Both the position numbers and the translations under genes were made by a program. A stretch of 64,000 nt of DNA from Shewanella pneumatophori (lineage in GTDB: Bacteria > Pseudomonadota > Gammaproteobacteria > Enterobacterales > Shewanellaceae): positions 1 through 64,000 of the forward strand of contig NZ_JAKILB010000014.1 in the NCBI RefSeq assembly GCF_023283895.1, given 5' to 3'. Within the stretch, counting starts at the first letter, position 1. Every line of letters starts with the position of its first letter. The notes beneath the pieces were generated by a model. The model searched no databases, was not told the origin of the DNA, and worked only from the letters and a program-made list of their open reading frames with translations. Positions 57,033 to 64,000 of this stretch are shown in pieces.

Positions 57033-57082
57033 GCCCTTCTGCCCTTCTGCCCTTGCCAAAACCAAAGCCAAAGCCAAAGCCA
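57033..57082. repeat. Adjacent 8-nt and 6-nt microsatellites
   Basis: gcccttct repeats 2.75 times (57033-57054) and is followed directly by gccaaa-type hexamers repeating about 4.7 times with one change (57055-57082). It is between the convergent tamB and fadR genes. Confidence 0.85.
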
Positions 57083-57150
57083 TTAAGCAACAACGTATCT
57101 AACAATAAAATCTTTGAATTTTTAAACCTTTAACCCCTAAAAAGCAGACA

Positions 57151-57176
57151 CAAAAAAGCCATCCCAAGGATGGCTT
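57151..57176 (-). terminator. Rho-independent terminator of fadR
   Basis: Stem aagccatcc / ggatggctt with a 3-nt loop, 20 nt past the fadR stop; the minus strand runs into ttttttgtg. Confidence 0.88.
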
Positions 57177-57195
57177 ATTATTTTCAGCTAGGTCG

Positions 57196-57915
57196 TTAAT
57201 TGTCAGAATGACCCAGCTCTACAGGCATATCATCGCGTAAGCTCTGCCACATTACGCCACTGTTAATACCGTAAGTACGCATTAATGCTGGCACATCAGC
57301 ATAATTTTTCGCGATAGCTAATTGCTGCAGCTCTTTATAGAACTCCATTGCTAAAGCGCGTGCTTCAGCACTAGAAAAATAGTATCGACCGACTCGGCTA
57401 TACAAGCCTTTAAAGCCGTTAAGAATTAATACGTATAAAGGATTTCCTGATGAAAACGCTAAGGTGTGCTGTAATTGATAGTCAAATTCAGCATAAGCAA
57501 GCGCGGTATCTTCAAGTTCATCCAGTTGAGATAACGCAGCAACCGCTTCTTCAGGGTTATTGCGAATCGCACCTCTAAAATAGATGGCACTGACACTGCT
57601 TCTTGCTGAAAGCAATTGGTCAACCAGTTCAGGGAAACCGTCTGGGTTAAGTTCGGCAATCGTCTCAAGAATATTCAGACCCGAAGTTTCCCAGAAATTA
57701 TTAACCCGGGTAGGTTTGCCATGCTGAATAGTCAGCCAACCGTCACGTGCTAAACGCTGAAGCACTTCACGTAAGGTTGTGCGGGTGACACCGATTAATT
57801 CTGATAACTCGCGCTCTGCAGGGAGAATAGAGCCTGGAGGAAACTTATTTTCCCATATGGATCGTACAATATACTTCTCTGCAAAACTTGCAGGGCCTTT
57901 GGCATTGATGATCAT
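57196..57915 (-). CDS. fadR: Fatty acid metabolism regulator FadR
   Basis: FadR is a GntR-family regulator that represses beta-oxidation genes and activates fab genes; long-chain acyl-CoA releases it from DNA. The N-terminal winged helix has FPPGSILPAERELSELIGVTRTTLREVLQRLARDGWL; the acyl-CoA-binding C-terminal domain begins near residue 75 and includes ARSSVSAIYFRGAIR and GFKGLYSRVGRYYFS. Length is 239 residues, identical to E. coli. It is divergent from nhaB, the same order as in E. coli. The DNA-binding helix is intact. Confidence 0.96.
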   Translation of the reverse strand: MIINAKGPASFAEKYIVRSIWENKFPPGSILPAERELSELIGVTRTTLREVLQRLARDGWLTIQHGKPTRVNNFWETSGLNILETIAELNPDGFPELVDQLLSARSSVSAIYFRGAIRNNPEEAVAALSQLDELEDTALAYAEFDYQLQHTLAFSSGNPLYVLILNGFKGLYSRVGRYYFSSAEARALAMEFYKELQQLAIAKNYADVPALMRTYGINSGVMWQSLRDDMPVELGHSDN

Positions 57916-58216
57916 GAGCCTACTCTATCCAATTATTAGTGTTGTTCTTTGACAGATCATACCAGAGCAGGAAAAAATGAAAACTAAAACCGCGTTAATT
58001 GATAGCGACTAAATACAGAAAACAGTTAGACCGCTCATTTTTTGCGCTAACGGCACATTTTAAATCACATTTATTTGATATAGATAGCTGTTTCGCCATT
58101 ATGGGCTTTTTAAGTTTTCAAAAAGGTTTTATCTTTAGCATCGGCTTAACTATGGCTTATAGCAAATTCCATTAATGCTTTGTTATTAGCAACTATATAT
58201 AAATAGAGAGGATTCC
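57916..58216. other. Divergent fadR-nhaB intergenic region
   Basis: 301 nt that must contain both promoters. The half near fadR has TGACAGATCATACCAGAG, reminiscent of but not a good match to a FadR operator. AGAGAGGA precedes the nhaB start. No gene or RNA is supported. Confidence 0.5.
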
Positions 58217-59803
58217 ATGCCTGTGACAATGAGTCGGGCGTTTCTTGACAACTTCTTGGGTAATTCACCAAAGTGGTTCAAACTCGCGATCATATCGTTT
58301 TTAGTGATCAACCCAATCGTATTTTACTTTAATCCGTTTGTGGCTGGCTGGCTGTTAGTTGTTGAATTTATCTTCACTCTTGCTATGGCCCTAAAATGCT
58401 ACCCACTTCAACCAGGTGGTTTATTAGCGATTGAGGCAGTTGCAATTGGCATGACATCGCCAAGCCAAGTACTGCATGAGATTGAAGCAAACCTTGAAGT
58501 CGTTCTACTACTAGTCTTCATGGTTGCTGGTATTTACTTCATGAAGCAATTGCTTCTATTTGTATTTACTAAGATGATCACTAAAGTACGCTCAAAAGTA
58601 GCAGTATCTTTATTGTTCTGTATGGCTTCTGCATTCCTATCTGCATTCTTAGATGCGTTAACTGTTATCGCGGTTATCATCACAGTTGCAGTAGGTTTCT
58701 ACTCTATCTACCACAAAGTTGCATCAGGCAAGAGCTTTGGCGAAAGCCATGACCACACTTCTGATGGCCAAAATCAGCTATGTGAAGAAGAATTAGAATC
58801 TTTCCGTGGTTTCTTACGTAACCTACTTATGCATGCCGGTGTTGGTACTGCATTAGGTGGTGTTTGTACCATGGTTGGTGAACCACAAAACCTAATTATT
58901 GCGGCGCAAGCAAACTGGCAGTTCGCTGAATTTGCTATCCGTATGTCTCCAGTAACCGTTCCAGTATTCTTTGCTGGTATTACTACCTGTTTCTTAGTTG
59001 AGAAATTCAAGGTATTCGGTTACGGCCAGCAACTACCAGAAGCGGTTCATAAAATCCTTTCTGACTACGATGCTCATGAAGATGCAAACCGCACTAAACA
59101 TGACAAAGTTAAGCTATTAATCCAAGCTGTCATTGGTGTGTGGTTAATCGCTGGTCTTGCGCTACATTTAGCTTCAGTGGGTCTAATCGGTCTATCTGTA
59201 ATCATTCTAGCGACTGCATTTAACGGCATCACTAACGAACACGCACTAGGTAAAGCTTTTGAAGAAGCGCTACCGTTTACTGCGCTATTAGCAGTATTCT
59301 TCGCTATCGTTGCTGTAATTATTGACCAGCAGTTATTTGCACCAGTGATTCAGTGGGCACTAAGCTACGAAGGTAACACTCAGTTAGTTATTTTCTACAT
59401 TGCTAACGGTCTACTTTCAATGGTAAGCGATAACGTATTCGTGGGTACGGTTTACATTAACGAAGTGAAAGCTGCACTTCTAAATGGCCAAATTACTCGT
59501 GATCAATTCGACCTATTAGCTGTAGCAATCAACACAGGTACTAACCTACCATCAGTTGCTACGCCTAACGGTCAAGCAGCATTCCTATTCTTGCTAACTT
59601 CTGCAATCGCTCCACTCATTCGCCTGTCTTACGGCAGAATGGTGTGGATGGCACTGCCATATACCATCGTATTATCTATCGTTGGTGTACTTGCTATTCA
59701 GCTAGGCGCGCTAGAACAGATGACTCAATACTTTTATGATACACAAATGTTAATCCATCACTCTGCTCAAGCAGCTGCAGATGGTGTAGTATCATCACAT
59801 TGA
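58217..59803 (+). CDS. nhaB: Na+/H+ antiporter NhaB
   Basis: NhaB exchanges sodium for protons at the inner membrane and supports salt and pH homeostasis. The protein has about 12 hydrophobic helices; recognisable segments are NFLGNSPKWFKLAIISFLVI, NPFVAGWLLVVEFIFTLAMA, CYPLQPGGLLAIEAVAIGMT, ANLEVVLLLVFMVAGIYFM, SAFLDALTVIAVIITVAVGF, VCTMVGEPQNLIIA and AVAINTGTNLPSVATPNGQA. Length is 528 residues (E. coli 513). The first ATG has GAGG five bases upstream and matches Shewanella NhaB N-termini. A terminator follows at 59843-59873. Confidence 0.96.
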   Translation: MPVTMSRAFLDNFLGNSPKWFKLAIISFLVINPIVFYFNPFVAGWLLVVEFIFTLAMALKCYPLQPGGLLAIEAVAIGMTSPSQVLHEIEANLEVVLLLVFMVAGIYFMKQLLLFVFTKMITKVRSKVAVSLLFCMASAFLSAFLDALTVIAVIITVAVGFYSIYHKVASGKSFGESHDHTSDGQNQLCEEELESFRGFLRNLLMHAGVGTALGGVCTMVGEPQNLIIAAQANWQFAEFAIRMSPVTVPVFFAGITTCFLVEKFKVFGYGQQLPEAVHKILSDYDAHEDANRTKHDKVKLLIQAVIGVWLIAGLALHLASVGLIGLSVIILATAFNGITNEHALGKAFEEALPFTALLAVFFAIVAVIIDQQLFAPVIQWALSYEGNTQLVIFYIANGLLSMVSDNVFVGTVYINEVKAALLNGQITRDQFDLLAVAINTGTNLPSVATPNGQAAFLFLLTSAIAPLIRLSYGRMVWMALPYTIVLSIVGVLAIQLGALEQMTQYFYDTQMLIHHSAQAAADGVVSSH

Positions 59804-59842
59804 TAAGCTTATCTGAACTATTTTCTAAATAGTTAGTCATAG

Positions 59843-59873
59843 AAAACGCCCTATTCAATAGGGCGTTTTTTTA
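59843..59873 (+). terminator. Rho-independent terminator of nhaB
   Basis: Stem aaaacgcccta / tagggcgtttt with a 5-nt loop and a T-run of seven. It lies 22 nt before dsbB and is nearly the same sequence as the terminator after dsbB. Confidence 0.92.
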
Positions 59874-59894
59874 TTTGCAATGGAGACTTTGTCG

Positions 59895-60404
59895 TTGAAT
59901 GCACTAACCAACTTTGCCCACTCGCGCGCCGCCTGGCTGATCTTGATGTCATCGGCTATAGCACTAGAACTGGCCGCCCTATTCTTTCAATATATTATGG
60001 AATTGAGTCCGTGCGTAATGTGTATCTATCAACGCGTAGCGGTATTCGGCTTAGTGTTTGCTGGATTAATTGGCGTAATTGGCCATAAGTCTCGCGTGGC
60101 ACGAGCTGTTGGCCTAGCCGCATGGGGAGTCAGTGCAGGCTGGGGGCTTAAACTCGCGATTGAGCTAGTTGATATGCAAACTAACCCGTCTCCTTTTGCG
60201 ACCTGCTCATACTTACCAGAATTTCCAAGCTGGCTGCAGCTACATGAATGGCTACCATCGGTATTTATGCCAACGGGAATGTGCACGGATATCCCCTGGG
60301 AGTTTATGGGTGTGACAATGGGGCAATATATGATCCTCGCTTTTAGCGTCTACTTAGTTGCTTTAGCGATTTTCTTTATCCCAGCATTGAAAAAGTCGGT
60401 CTAA
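59895..60404 (+). CDS. dsbB: Disulfide bond formation protein DsbB
   Basis: DsbB is an inner-membrane quinone reductase that reoxidises periplasmic DsbA. Four transmembrane helices are visible. The first cysteine pair is PCVMCIYQR and the second pair is in FATCSYLPEF and PTGMCTDIPW. I prefer the TTG start at 59895 (GGAG nine bases upstream, N-terminus NALTNFAHSRAAWL matching known DsbB starts); an ATG at 59880 has no ribosome site and lies 7 nt after the terminator T-run. That gives 169 residues (E. coli 176). The promoter must lie within or beyond the nhaB end. Confidence 0.92.
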   Translation: MNALTNFAHSRAAWLILMSSAIALELAALFFQYIMELSPCVMCIYQRVAVFGLVFAGLIGVIGHKSRVARAVGLAAWGVSAGWGLKLAIELVDMQTNPSPFATCSYLPEFPSWLQLHEWLPSVFMPTGMCTDIPWEFMGVTMGQYMILAFSVYLVALAIFFIPALKKSV

Positions 60405-60431
60405 CGCATACTCACCTTACCAGATACAAAC

Positions 60432-60462
60432 AAAAACGCCCTATCAAATAGGGCGTTTTTTA
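60432..60462. terminator. Terminator between dsbB and ycgN, bidirectional
   Basis: Stem aaaaacgcccta / tagggcgttttt with a 5-nt loop, flanked by A-runs on the left and T-runs on the right, so it can serve both convergent genes. The core differs from the nhaB terminator only in the loop. Confidence 0.9.
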
Positions 60463-60494
60463 TATCGTCTCAACAGTGTTTAGGCGCGTTTCAA

Positions 60495-60935
60495 TTATTC
60501 AACATCTTTCATTGGCCAAAGCACAATGTGATCTTCAATATCTCGAATTTTAGTTTCACATGTCACCTTACCTGCAACAGACATACCCGCTAAAATCATT
60601 GCTTGTTTCGAGCCTGTTTTTAAAGGGTGCCAAGTCGGCAGATCTCGCCCAACAAATAAACGACGATAGGCACAGCTGTCCGGCAACCAAGTTAAGGACT
60701 CAATATTATCAACTGTCACTTTGGTGCAACTTGGTACAAACTTAAATCGCTCTGAGTAATTTTGGCAATGGCCGGCCTGATTATCGAGTAACTGGCAGGC
60801 TGCATTGGTGTAATATAGCTCTTCGGTTTCATCGTCAATAAGTTTATTCAAACAACACTTACCGCAACCATCACATAATGACTCCCACTCTTCAGTACTC
60901 ATCTGTGCTAAGGTTTTTTCGTTCCAAAATGCCAT
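60495..60935 (-). CDS. ycgN: YcgN family cysteine-cluster protein
   Basis: A member of the UPF0260/YcgN family with a zinc- or iron-sulfur-like cysteine cluster: LCDGCGKCCLNKL (C-x2-C-x2-CC), a later C in NAACQLLDNQAGHCQNY, VPSCTKV and PDSCAYRRL. Biochemical role unknown. I start at the ATG at 60935 (MAFWNEKTLAQMSTEEW), which matches the family N-terminus; an upstream ATG at 60962 has no ribosome site. 146 residues (E. coli YcgN 153). It is convergent with dsbB. Confidence 0.92.
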   Translation of the reverse strand: MAFWNEKTLAQMSTEEWESLCDGCGKCCLNKLIDDETEELYYTNAACQLLDNQAGHCQNYSERFKFVPSCTKVTVDNIESLTWLPDSCAYRRLFVGRDLPTWHPLKTGSKQAMILAGMSVAGKVTCETKIRDIEDHIVLWPMKDVE

Positions 60936-61152
60936 GTTTACGTCTTCACTCACACCAATCAATTAGCGGCGCATTATACAGGGACGGAGCAATACTGCCC
61001 AGCGGACATTACTGCGATATAGCACGTCCGCCACAGCATTTATCGATTTTGTGAGCAGTAGCAGGCTGCTTTTGCTGCGAAAAAACAGCAACTACGCAGA
61101 CTCTAGCCAAATAAGACAGAGCTGAATTGGCCAGTAAGCTAACGATTATGAG

Positions 61153-62148
61153 TTATATAATGGCGGGATTTTTAATACGTTCAGATAAATAAGCAACGGT
61201 TATTGCGAAATAATTAGCATCATTCCAAGTGGTTAATCTGCGGTAATTATCGTAAACCAAGTATTTACGACCACTTTCACCATCAGGCATGATCATCGAT
61301 ATCAACATGTCATCACGCTTGGGTAAGTCTGTACCGTTAAAACGGCGCACACCAAGGTTTTGCCAATCGTTAAAGCTCTTTTTAGTATCAAAGCCTGTCA
61401 ACGTTTGCTCAAACGATGTGGGCACTTTTACTTGTCGTCCCCATGTTTGCTCTGCATTCCAGCCTGCTTGTTGTAAAAAGTAAGCAGTTGATGCAAATGC
61501 GTCGATTGTGTTGCTCCAAGGCTGCTTTTTGCCATCACCATCACCATCTTGCGCGTAAGTCTGATAGCGGCTTGGACTTAGTATTGACAGCCCTAATTGG
61601 CCTTTGGCATTACTTTTAAGATCTGCATACTTGAGACCCTCACCCTCTACAATTTCAAGCGCATTAACAAACTGCTCTCGATAAAAAGCTTCATCTTCAC
61701 CTTTATAGGCCAAAGAAGCTGATACTGATAACGCCGGATAGTCTGCAGCTGATTGACCAAAGTTAGAATCTATAGCCCAAAGCGCAACAATAAAGCGTGG
61801 CTGTACTCCGTAACGCTTACTTATCTCGTTAAGCTGTTGGTTGTACTCTTTATAATAAGCACGTGCCCAATCGACTTTAGATTGCGACACGGCTTGTGGT
61901 AGATAGGTGTCAAGCGTCACAGGAACTGCATCTGTTCGCGGCAATTGCCCCTGAGCTTTTTTGAACATTTTTATTTTAGGGAAAACATCATCAACAACCC
62001 GTTGACTCACGCCGCGCTCAATTGCTTCTTGTTTAAATAGAGCAATATAGTCACTAAAAGAACTTTGACTTGGCTCTTGTGCAGTCACAGCAACTGGCAT
62101 AACACTTAAACAACTAACTAATACAAGTGCTGGTTTTCCTGAAAGCAT
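61153..62148 (-). CDS. MltB-type lytic murein transglycosylase with Glu-to-Asp change
   Basis: A periplasmic family 3 (MltB-like) transglycosylase with a signal peptide (LVLVSCLSVMPVAVTAQ) and no lipobox Cys at its cleavage site. Family segments are FPKIKMFKKAQGQLPRTDAV, VDWARAYYKEY and KRYGVQPRFIVALWAIDSNFG. In MltB enzymes this last segment carries the catalytic Glu (LWGIESNFG-type); here it is Asp (D127, codon GAT). The rest (LSILSPSRYQTYAQDGDGDG, PDGESGRKYLVYDNYR) is intact. The start at 62148 has AAGGA six bases upstream; a GTG at 62166 is an alternative. 331 residues. Confidence 0.88.
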   Translation of the reverse strand: MLSGKPALVLVSCLSVMPVAVTAQEPSQSSFSDYIALFKQEAIERGVSQRVVDDVFPKIKMFKKAQGQLPRTDAVPVTLDTYLPQAVSQSKVDWARAYYKEYNQQLNEISKRYGVQPRFIVALWAIDSNFGQSAADYPALSVSASLAYKGEDEAFYREQFVNALEIVEGEGLKYADLKSNAKGQLGLSILSPSRYQTYAQDGDGDGKKQPWSNTIDAFASTAYFLQQAGWNAEQTWGRQVKVPTSFEQTLTGFDTKKSFNDWQNLGVRRFNGTDLPKRDDMLISMIMPDGESGRKYLVYDNYRRLTTWNDANYFAITVAYLSERIKNPAII

Positions 62149-62188
62149 AAATATCCTTGTAAACACCTTTTACAGCTTTTACCTCGAA

Positions 62189-62470
62189 TTATTCCGGATT
62201 AAAGCCGATGTCTTTTTTATGTTGTTCTAATAAATTAACAACAGGAGGCGGTAACTGTAAATAAAATCCTTTTTCTTTCAGTTCAGATCTCACTTTTTTA
62301 ATATCGGCAAAACCTAAATGGTCACGCTTTTCTATTGGCAGCATCATCACTAACTGTGGCTCACCAAACATGGCCATTAATGCTTCAGGAACACGTTCAA
62401 AATCATTACGTTTTTCAACGAAAAGGTAACTTTCAGCCTTTCTAAGGCTTTTATACACTGCACAGATCAT
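62189..62470 (-). CDS. ycgL: YcgL family protein
   Basis: A small conserved protein of the YcgL family (DUF709); function unknown, structure known from E. coli as an alpha/beta sandwich. It starts MICAVYKSLRKAESYLFVEK and contains DFERVPEALMAMFGEPQLVM and the end GFYLQLPPPVVNLLEQHKK. I place the start at the ATG at 62470 by alignment with Shewanella YcgL; a TTG at 62497 would add nine residues. 93 residues. It is divergent from minC and shares the ycgL-minC neighbourhood seen in E. coli. Confidence 0.9.
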   Translation of the reverse strand: MICAVYKSLRKAESYLFVEKRNDFERVPEALMAMFGEPQLVMMLPIEKRDHLGFADIKKVRSELKEKGFYLQLPPPVVNLLEQHKKDIGFNPE

Positions 62471-62590
62471 ATACGACTCAATTTCCAAACTATTCAACTT
62501 GCCAGCTAAGGATGCACACTATACCATGGTCCGTTAGGAATATAATGGATATCGGCGTTGCGCTGAACTTTTCTAGAGAGCAATACAGGA

Positions 62591-63256
62591 ATGCAAACAC
62601 CCAGCCTAGAATTAAAAGGCTCTTCTTTTACTCTTTCTGTACTGCATATCAATAATGATGATATGGCAGTTATAGCAGCTGAGTTAGATGCAAAGCTCGC
62701 CATCGCACCTCAATTTTTTATTGGTGCACCTTTAGTGGTAAATCTTAGCGCAATACAAAACGATAATTTTGACATATTAGGTTTAAAAGAGATTTTAACC
62801 AGTCGTCAATTAATCGTTGTGGGTATTACTAGTGCATCTGCAGCGCTAACCAAACACGCAAAAGCAATTGGTTTAGCGATTGTAAAATCGGGAAAAGAAG
62901 CCGCTTCACAACCTCAATTACCTAAAACCACCAAAATCGTTAAGCAAAATGTCCGTTCCGGGCAGCAGGTTTATGCGCAAAATGCTGACTTGATCATCAT
63001 AGGTGCAGTAGGTAATGGGGCCGAAGTTATCGCCGATGGCAGTATCCATATATACGGAACATTGCGTGGTAAAGCGATGGCTGGCGCCGCTGGCGACAGA
63101 AACGCAGTTATCATGGCACAAAAAATTGAAGCAGAGCTGGTATCGATCGCAGGTCAATATTGGTTAACTGAGAATCTTCAGCAAAACGGAGCCGCTCCAA
63201 GCGGTTGTATTCGCCTAGAAGGCGAATCGCTTACGGTTGAATCATTGCCTCTGTAA
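62591..63256 (+). CDS. minC: Septum site-determining protein MinC
   Basis: MinC is the inhibitor of FtsZ polymerisation that keeps division at midcell. The N-terminal domain starts PSLELKGSSFTLSVLHI; a linker rich in Gln/Pro/Lys follows near residue 100; the C-terminal beta-helix has VRSGQQVYAQNADLIIIGAV, GAEVIADGSIHIYGTLRGKA and AELVSIAGQYWL. Length is 221 residues (E. coli 231). AGAGAG lies upstream of the ATG. First gene of minCDE, with minD 29 nt later. Confidence 0.95.
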   Translation: MQTPSLELKGSSFTLSVLHINNDDMAVIAAELDAKLAIAPQFFIGAPLVVNLSAIQNDNFDILGLKEILTSRQLIVVGITSASAALTKHAKAIGLAIVKSGKEAASQPQLPKTTKIVKQNVRSGQQVYAQNADLIIIGAVGNGAEVIADGSIHIYGTLRGKAMAGAAGDRNAVIMAQKIEAELVSIAGQYWLTENLQQNGAAPSGCIRLEGESLTVESLPL

Positions 63257-63285
63257 GAGCGCAGATATTGAAAGGATTAGTATAA

Positions 63286-64000
63286 ATGGCGCAAATTATT
63301 GTTGTCACATCGGGTAAAGGCGGCGTGGGTAAAACCACTTCTAGTGCTGCTATTGCCACAGGTCTTGCGATGAAAGGCCATAAAACCGTGGTTATCGACT
63401 TTGATATTGGTCTACGTAACTTAGATTTAATCATGGGCTGTGAGCGCCGAGTGGTGTATGACTTTGTTAACGTAATCAACGAAGAAGCCAATCTTAATCA
63501 GGCACTAATTAAAGACAAACGCACTGCAAACCTTTTCGTATTGCCAGCTTCGCAAACACGCGACAAAGATGCATTAACAAAAGAAGGTGTAGGTAAAGTA
63601 TTAGCAGATCTTGCTAAAGAGTTTGAATACATCATTTGTGACTCTCCTGCTGGTATCGAAACAGGCGCAATGATGGCGCTTTACTTTGCTGACGTAGCAA
63701 TTGTAACCACAAACCCAGAAGTGAGCTCTGTGCGCGATTCAGACCGAATTTTGGGTATGTTACAAAGTAAGTCTAAGCGTGCAGAAGAAGGGGTAGAGCC
63801 AGTAAAAGAGTTTTTACTGCTAACTCGCTACTCTCCTGCTCGTGTAACAACCGGTGAAATGCTAAGTGTGCAAGATGTAGAAGAGATCTTAGCGATTCCA
63901 TTAATCGGCGTGATCCCAGAATCACAAGCCGTATTAAAAGCCTCTAACTCTGGTGTACCTGTGATTATCGACCAAGAAAGCGATGCAGGTATGGCCTACA
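63286..64000 (+). CDS. minD: Septum site-determining protein MinD (3' end outside the window)
   Basis: MinD is the membrane-associated ATPase that recruits MinC and is cycled by MinE. The start is MAQIIVVTSGKGGVGKTTSS with a deviant Walker A (GKGGVGKTT, Lys at residues 11 and 16), then VVIDFDIGLRNLDLIMGCERR and ICDSPAGIETGAMMALYFAD. The frame is open to the end of the window with about 238 of roughly 270 residues present; the last residues seen are VIIDQESDAGMAY. AAAGGA lies 8 nt before the ATG. minE should follow outside the window. Confidence 0.96.
   Translation, partial: MAQIIVVTSGKGGVGKTTSSAAIATGLAMKGHKTVVIDFDIGLRNLDLIMGCERRVVYDFVNVINEEANLNQALIKDKRTANLFVLPASQTRDKDALTKEGVGKVLADLAKEFEYIICDSPAGIETGAMMALYFADVAIVTTNPEVSSVRDSDRILGMLQSKSKRAEEGVEPVKEFLLLTRYSPARVTTGEMLSVQDVEEILAIPLIGVIPESQAVLKASNSGVPVIIDQESDAGMAY

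Overview
The window looks like chromosomal DNA of a marine Shewanella (Gammaproteobacteria, Alteromonadales). I base this on gene content and order: dnaQ/rnhA/yafS-like/gloB/mltD, recC-recB-recD without ptrA, a napEDABC operon of the type found in Shewanella, fadR/nhaB/dsbB followed by ycgN, ycgL and minCD, and many proteins that read as Shewanella versions of well-known families. The species cannot be fixed from sequence reading alone. Almost everything is core chromosome. I see no integrase, transposase, phage gene or CRISPR array.

Layout. 1-310: two tandem tRNA-Asp genes with a near-consensus promoter. 390-2465: a TIGR03503-like membrane protein and dnaQ (minus). 2539-7314: rnhA, a LysR regulator, a yafS-like methyltransferase, gloB and mltD, in the E. 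coli neighbourhood order. 7418-10392: rraA, an asmA-like gene and a BsuPI-domain lipoprotein, read as one minus-strand operon. 10575-11769: a small orphan gene and 0.9 kb of non-coding DNA with 8-nt tandem repeats. 11770-13631: msrP and msrQ, periplasmic methionine sulfoxide repair. 13843-17323: rmuC and slt. 17748-19931: katG. 20202-24231: a MoxR / DUF58 / transglutaminase operon. 24379-33697: recCBD. 33975-34976: ddl. 34979-37646: two solute-binding proteins without a transporter. 37919-43027: periplasmic nitrate reductase napEDABC plus a second, upstream NapC-like tetraheme gene. 43364-47251: hrpA. 47613-50972: CBS protein, a truncated gene, gpt, a cysteine-motif protein and a periplasmic isoaspartyl peptidase. 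52953-56927 with 51109-52956: tamAB. 57196-60935: fadR, nhaB, dsbB, ycgN. 61153-64000: an MltB-type transglycosylase with an altered catalytic residue, ycgL, minC and the start of minD.

How the genes work together. Several themes recur: cell-wall turnover (mltD, slt, the MltB-like gene, ddl), envelope biogenesis and quality control (tamAB, asmA-like, dsbB, msrPQ), genome maintenance (dnaQ, rnhA, recBCD, rmuC), and anaerobic respiration (nap). In the nap locus quinol electrons would pass through the membrane tetraheme NapC to diheme NapB and then to the molybdenum enzyme NapA. An FNR-like box lies upstream.

Most interesting points. (1) The extra NapC paralog has lost three residues at heme 1, including the Met of the CXXCHXM motif. 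(2) The MltB-like enzyme has Asp where the catalytic Glu is expected. (3) A GlpV-like and a family-3 solute-binding protein form an operon with no permease or ATPase. (4) Two mutually exclusive hairpins precede ddl. (5) Short tandem duplications recur, several touching or directly following stop codons. (6) A truncated gene ends at a palindrome. I did not find a convincing new multi-gene system here.
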